Shown here: positions 5,357 to 6,960 of the stretch, in pieces
Numbering within the stretch: the stretch's first letter is position 1
How the letters are laid out: the number at the start of each line of letters is the position of its first letter
Assembly: GCA_023416455.1 (NCBI GenBank)
Contig: JAEZHQ010000212.1
Coordinates: 1-6,960 of the forward strand
Source: Pseudomonadota bacterium
GTDB lineage: Bacteria > Pseudomonadota > Alphaproteobacteria > Azospirillales > Azospirillaceae
Reading direction: 5' to 3'
Length of the DNA stretch: 6,960 nucleotides
Made by a program: the position numbers and the translations under genes
Notes under the pieces: generated by a model
The model's database searches: none
What the model was told of the DNA's origin: nothing
Seen by the model: only the letters and a program-made list of their open reading frames with translations

Positions 5357-5384
5357 GGCTTTTGATGGTGACCCATCAAAAGCC
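5357..5384. terminator. Perfect 12-bp stem-loop (possible terminator or DNA hairpin)
   Basis: GGCTTTTGATGG (5357-5368) and its exact complement (5373-5384) enclose the 4-base loop TGAC. No T-run follows on the plus strand (TTGTCC), and on the minus strand the stem is followed by ATCGGTG, so it is not a textbook intrinsic terminator. It could still end residual transcription from abrB. Confidence 0.35.
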
Positions 5385-5426
5385 TTGTCCTCAATCGCCG
5401 GCGGGGCCGTCCGGTCCTCCCCCTGG

Positions 5427-5454
5427 CTTTCGCGGGCATGCTTTCGCGGGCATG
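5427..5454. repeat. Perfect 14-bp tandem duplication
   Basis: CTTTCGCGGGCATG occurs twice head to tail (5427-5440 and 5441-5454) with no mismatch. It is not in a supported gene. The unit length is not a multiple of three and the copies are identical, so the duplication is probably recent slippage. Confidence 0.7.
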
Positions 5455-5526
5455 AGCCTGCGGGGCCGCCGTCGCGCCCCTCCAGCGGCACGGGCTCAAA
5501 GATCAGTGCCGTTGGTATTCACCATC

Positions 5527-5568
5527 TTGACGGGCACTATTGACGGATGGCATCTTCTATAATTGACA
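5527..5568 (+). promoter_or_regulatory. TTGAC-rich AT tract with TATAAT before the methyltransferase GTG
   Basis: TTGACGG occurs at 5527-5533 and 5540-5546, TTGACA at 5563-5568, and a perfect TATAAT at 5558-5563. The spacings to TATAAT (25 and 12) are wrong for a standard promoter. If TATAAT works as a -10, transcription would start about 5570, after the ATG at 5547, favouring the GTG start at 5583. Confidence 0.3.
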
Positions 5569-6194
5569 ATGGAGACAGAGCTGTGTCTGGATTTAAGCGA
5601 AAGGAAGTGTTTGGCGAAATATTTTCAAAGAACAAGTGGGGCGGCAGCGAGTCACGCTCTGGGCCGGGCTCCACAATATCTCAAACTGAACTCTTGCGCC
5701 AGCGATTGCCGGTAGCATTATCCCGCCTGCGCATTCGCAGCATTGTTGATGCGCCATGTGGGGATATGAACTGGATGAAGCATTTGGATTACAGCTTCGA
5801 GAGCTTTATCGGAATAGACATCGTCCATGACATTATCGATTCTCTTAGACAGCAGGGCTTCCCAAGAAATTATAATTTCCAGTATGGTGACATTGTGACA
5901 GATATACTGCCGCGCGCAGATGCCATATTTTGCCGAGATTGCCTTGTTCATTTGCCATTCAACCAAATAGAGGAAGCCTCCCGCCTCTGGCGCTTGGCGG
6001 GCTTCCGATACGCGTTTGTTACGACATTCCCGGAGCGAACCAAGAATATCGACTGTCACGTTGGCGAGTGGCGTCCTTTGAACATGCAGGCTGCCCCTTT
6101 CAACTGGCCAGAGCCTATTTTTACAATTCCGGAGCGGTCTCCCAATCCGGCAGATAAGTATGCCGACAAATCAATCGGCGTGTGGGCACTCTGA
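5547..6194 (+). CDS. Class I SAM-dependent methyltransferase, unknown acceptor
   Basis: 215 residues from ATG 5547. A GTG at 5583 (codon 13) has a much better ribosome site, GGAG at 5571-5574 eight bases away, and is a credible true start giving 203 residues. Motifs: VFGEIFSKNKWGGSESRSGPGS (21-42, typical of a small methyltransferase family that begins near here), motif I VDAPCGD (67-73), acidic Asp91 after beta-2 (GIDIV), GD at 114-115, and CRDCLVHLP (129-137) at the motif IV position. The end, KYADKSIGVWAL, is the usual family C-terminus, so the gene is intact. The family occurs near glycan or surface-polysaccharide genes, but no such neighbour is visible here. Base and codon use are clearly AT-richer than the left genes (for example ATA, AAA and TTT codons), suggesting horizontal acquisition. 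It stands alone between remnants. The acceptor is unknown. Confidence 0.85.
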   Translation: MASSIIDNGDRAVSGFKRKEVFGEIFSKNKWGGSESRSGPGSTISQTELLRQRLPVALSRLRIRSIVDAPCGDMNWMKHLDYSFESFIGIDIVHDIIDSLRQQGFPRNYNFQYGDIVTDILPRADAIFCRDCLVHLPFNQIEEASRLWRLAGFRYAFVTTFPERTKNIDCHVGEWRPLNMQAAPFNWPEPIFTIPERSPNPADKYADKSIGVWAL

Positions 6195-6731
6195 CAGCCT
6201 GTTTGACCGGACTTATGGAGCACCCACCGCCGGACGGGAAGCCTTCGTTGGATTGTCACTGGGCTGCGTTGGTGAAAATATTATCTCTCAGCAGCGTCGG
6301 GGCGACGGGAAACTCTCGCCACCGTGGATGCAGCCAGCGTCATGGCGTCGATGTGCAGGTTTCCAGAACCCCCCCGCAGACCACTGGCTCACCCCGTTGC
6401 CGATCCGCTGGCGCATCGAGAGTGCCCCCCGGCCCCCAGACCAACCATTACCGCCGCCTCACAAGAAACGTGAAGCAAAACCAGGCCGCCGCCTTCAACC
6501 GTGTCCTCAGAGCCTATAGCCGGGAAATCAACCCAAAATCATAAAAAACAAGCTCTGCCATTCAATTGAACAAGTCTGGAAATTGGCTGAACAGTCTGAA
6601 TTTCAGCTGCATTTCACAGCACCCGTCAAATGTCGGCGTTCTGCCGAATGCGAGGCGCGGGATACGCCGGCGCCAACATGGGCGCAAGGGGGGTAGAGCC
6701 GAAAGCCGTGTCCCCTGGGTCCCGATTCCCC
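6195..6731. other. 537-bp stretch without a supported gene
   Basis: Open frames at 6160-6519 and 6182-6544 are rich in Pro, Arg and Ser, lack a ribosome site and resemble no family I know. The segment has several C-runs (6369-6376 and 6425-6437 regions) and an AT-rich patch (about 6530-6620), so composition is patchy. A small stem TCGGC/GCCGA lies near 6634-6648. No tRNA, terminator with T-run or transposase motif is visible. It is the 3' flank of both the methyltransferase and the converging comM-type gene. Confidence 0.55.
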
Positions 6732-6960
6732 TCAGCGGCCGGGCGCGATCCGCCGGTAGCTCAGCGCCTCGGCGATGTGGCGGCGGCGCACCCCCTCCTG
6801 GCCGTCCAGGTCGGCCAGCGTGCGGGCGACGCGCATGACGCGGTGGTAGCCGCGGGCCGACAGCCGCAGCCGCTCCGCCGCCTCGGTCAGCAGGGCGCGG
6901 CCCGACGGGTCGGGGGCGGCGACCCGTTCCAGCAGCTCCCCGTCGGCCTCCGCGTTGGTC
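6732..6960 (-). CDS. comM: ComM/YifB-type Mg-chelatase-like AAA+ ATPase, C-terminal 75 residues (runs off the right edge)
   Basis: Leftward from the edge the frame encodes LLTEAAERLRLSARGYHRVM, then RVARTLADLDGQEGVRRRHI and AEALSYRRIAPGR, ending at TGA 6734-6732. The LSARGYHRVMRVARTLADLDG block and the terminal AEALSYR are hallmarks of the C-terminal domain of YifB/ComM proteins. ComM is a hexameric helicase that promotes branch migration during natural transformation; YifB homologues are widespread in non-competent bacteria as well. Walker motifs lie outside the window. It is a conserved chromosomal gene, so its end marks the border of the accessory stretch to its left. No clear terminator follows. 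The family assignment is secure; the specific role in this organism is inferred. Confidence 0.9.
   Translation of the reverse strand, partial: TNAEADGELLERVAAPDPSGRALLTEAAERLRLSARGYHRVMRVARTLADLDGQEGVRRRHIAEALSYRRIAPGR

Larger units (their letters stand above)
4966..5546. other. 581-bp stretch without an intact gene
   Basis: It holds repeat copies R3 and R4 around an AT-rich spacer, a 17-codon coding remnant, a 12-bp hairpin and a 14-bp tandem duplication, each listed separately. Open frames at about 5288-5562 on both strands are low-complexity, Arg/Pro-rich and resemble no known family, so they are not called. The mixed composition suggests layered insertions and deletions. Confidence 0.6.

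Noticed and set aside
5288..5562. Small open frames on both strands before the methyltransferase
   Set aside because: Low-complexity, no ribosome site, overlapping each other and containing the tandem duplication; no family resemblance.
6160..6544. Plus-strand open frames after the methyltransferase
   Set aside because: The first overlaps the end of the methyltransferase gene; both are Pro/Arg/Ser-rich without a start signal. A transposase remnant was considered, but no DDE motif or terminal inverted repeat was found.
6660..6725. Possible tRNA or structured RNA downstream of the comM-type gene
   Set aside because: No T-loop consensus GGTTCGAATCC or cloverleaf pairing could be found.
6566..6838. 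Plus-strand open frame at the right edge
   Set aside because: Half of it is the antisense of the comM-type gene end; the rest has no coding character.

Overview
The window reads as high-GC alphaproteobacterial DNA, most likely from an Azospirillum-like member of the Rhodospirillales. This rests on very strong G/C third-codon bias in most genes, the gene families present, and a chromosomal comM/yifB end at the right edge. The genus is an inference; no rRNA or other diagnostic marker is in view.

Left part (1-4965) is a coherent catabolic-looking locus around a divergent control region at about 3006-3143. Leftward run an SDR oxidoreductase (3005-2262), then after a 209-bp gap full of hairpin repeats two tandem paralogous PuuE/imidase-type members of the polysaccharide-deacetylase fold (2052-1120 and 1123-215), then an amidase-signature enzyme that leaves the window (222-1). 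The last three genes overlap by 4 and 8 bp, so they are almost certainly one translationally coupled unit. Rightward run a GntR-family FCD regulator (3144-3845) and an AbrB-type membrane protein (3910-4965). The same 11-base half-operator, AACTGTTGACA, lies in the divergent promoter region and again between the regulator and abrB, which suggests one regulator for both arms. The combination fits uptake and hydrolysis of a small cyclic amide or imide: ring opening by the PuuE-like enzymes, then half-amide hydrolysis by the amidase. The substrate is inferred, not shown.

A family of imperfectly palindromic repeats of about 45-58 bp occurs four times (2121-2164, 2207-2264, 4966-5020, 5083-5129). 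Two copies begin exactly after, or supply, the stop codons of the SDR and abrB genes, so these elements mark the 3' ends of both arms.

Right part (4966-6731) looks like an accessory or degraded insertion zone: repeats, a 17-codon remnant with host-like codon use, a perfect 12-bp stem-loop, a 14-bp tandem duplication, and one intact but visibly AT-richer SAM-dependent methyltransferase gene (5547-6194), followed by about 540 bp without a convincing gene. The window ends in the 3' end of a leftward comM/yifB-type AAA+ gene (6960-6732).
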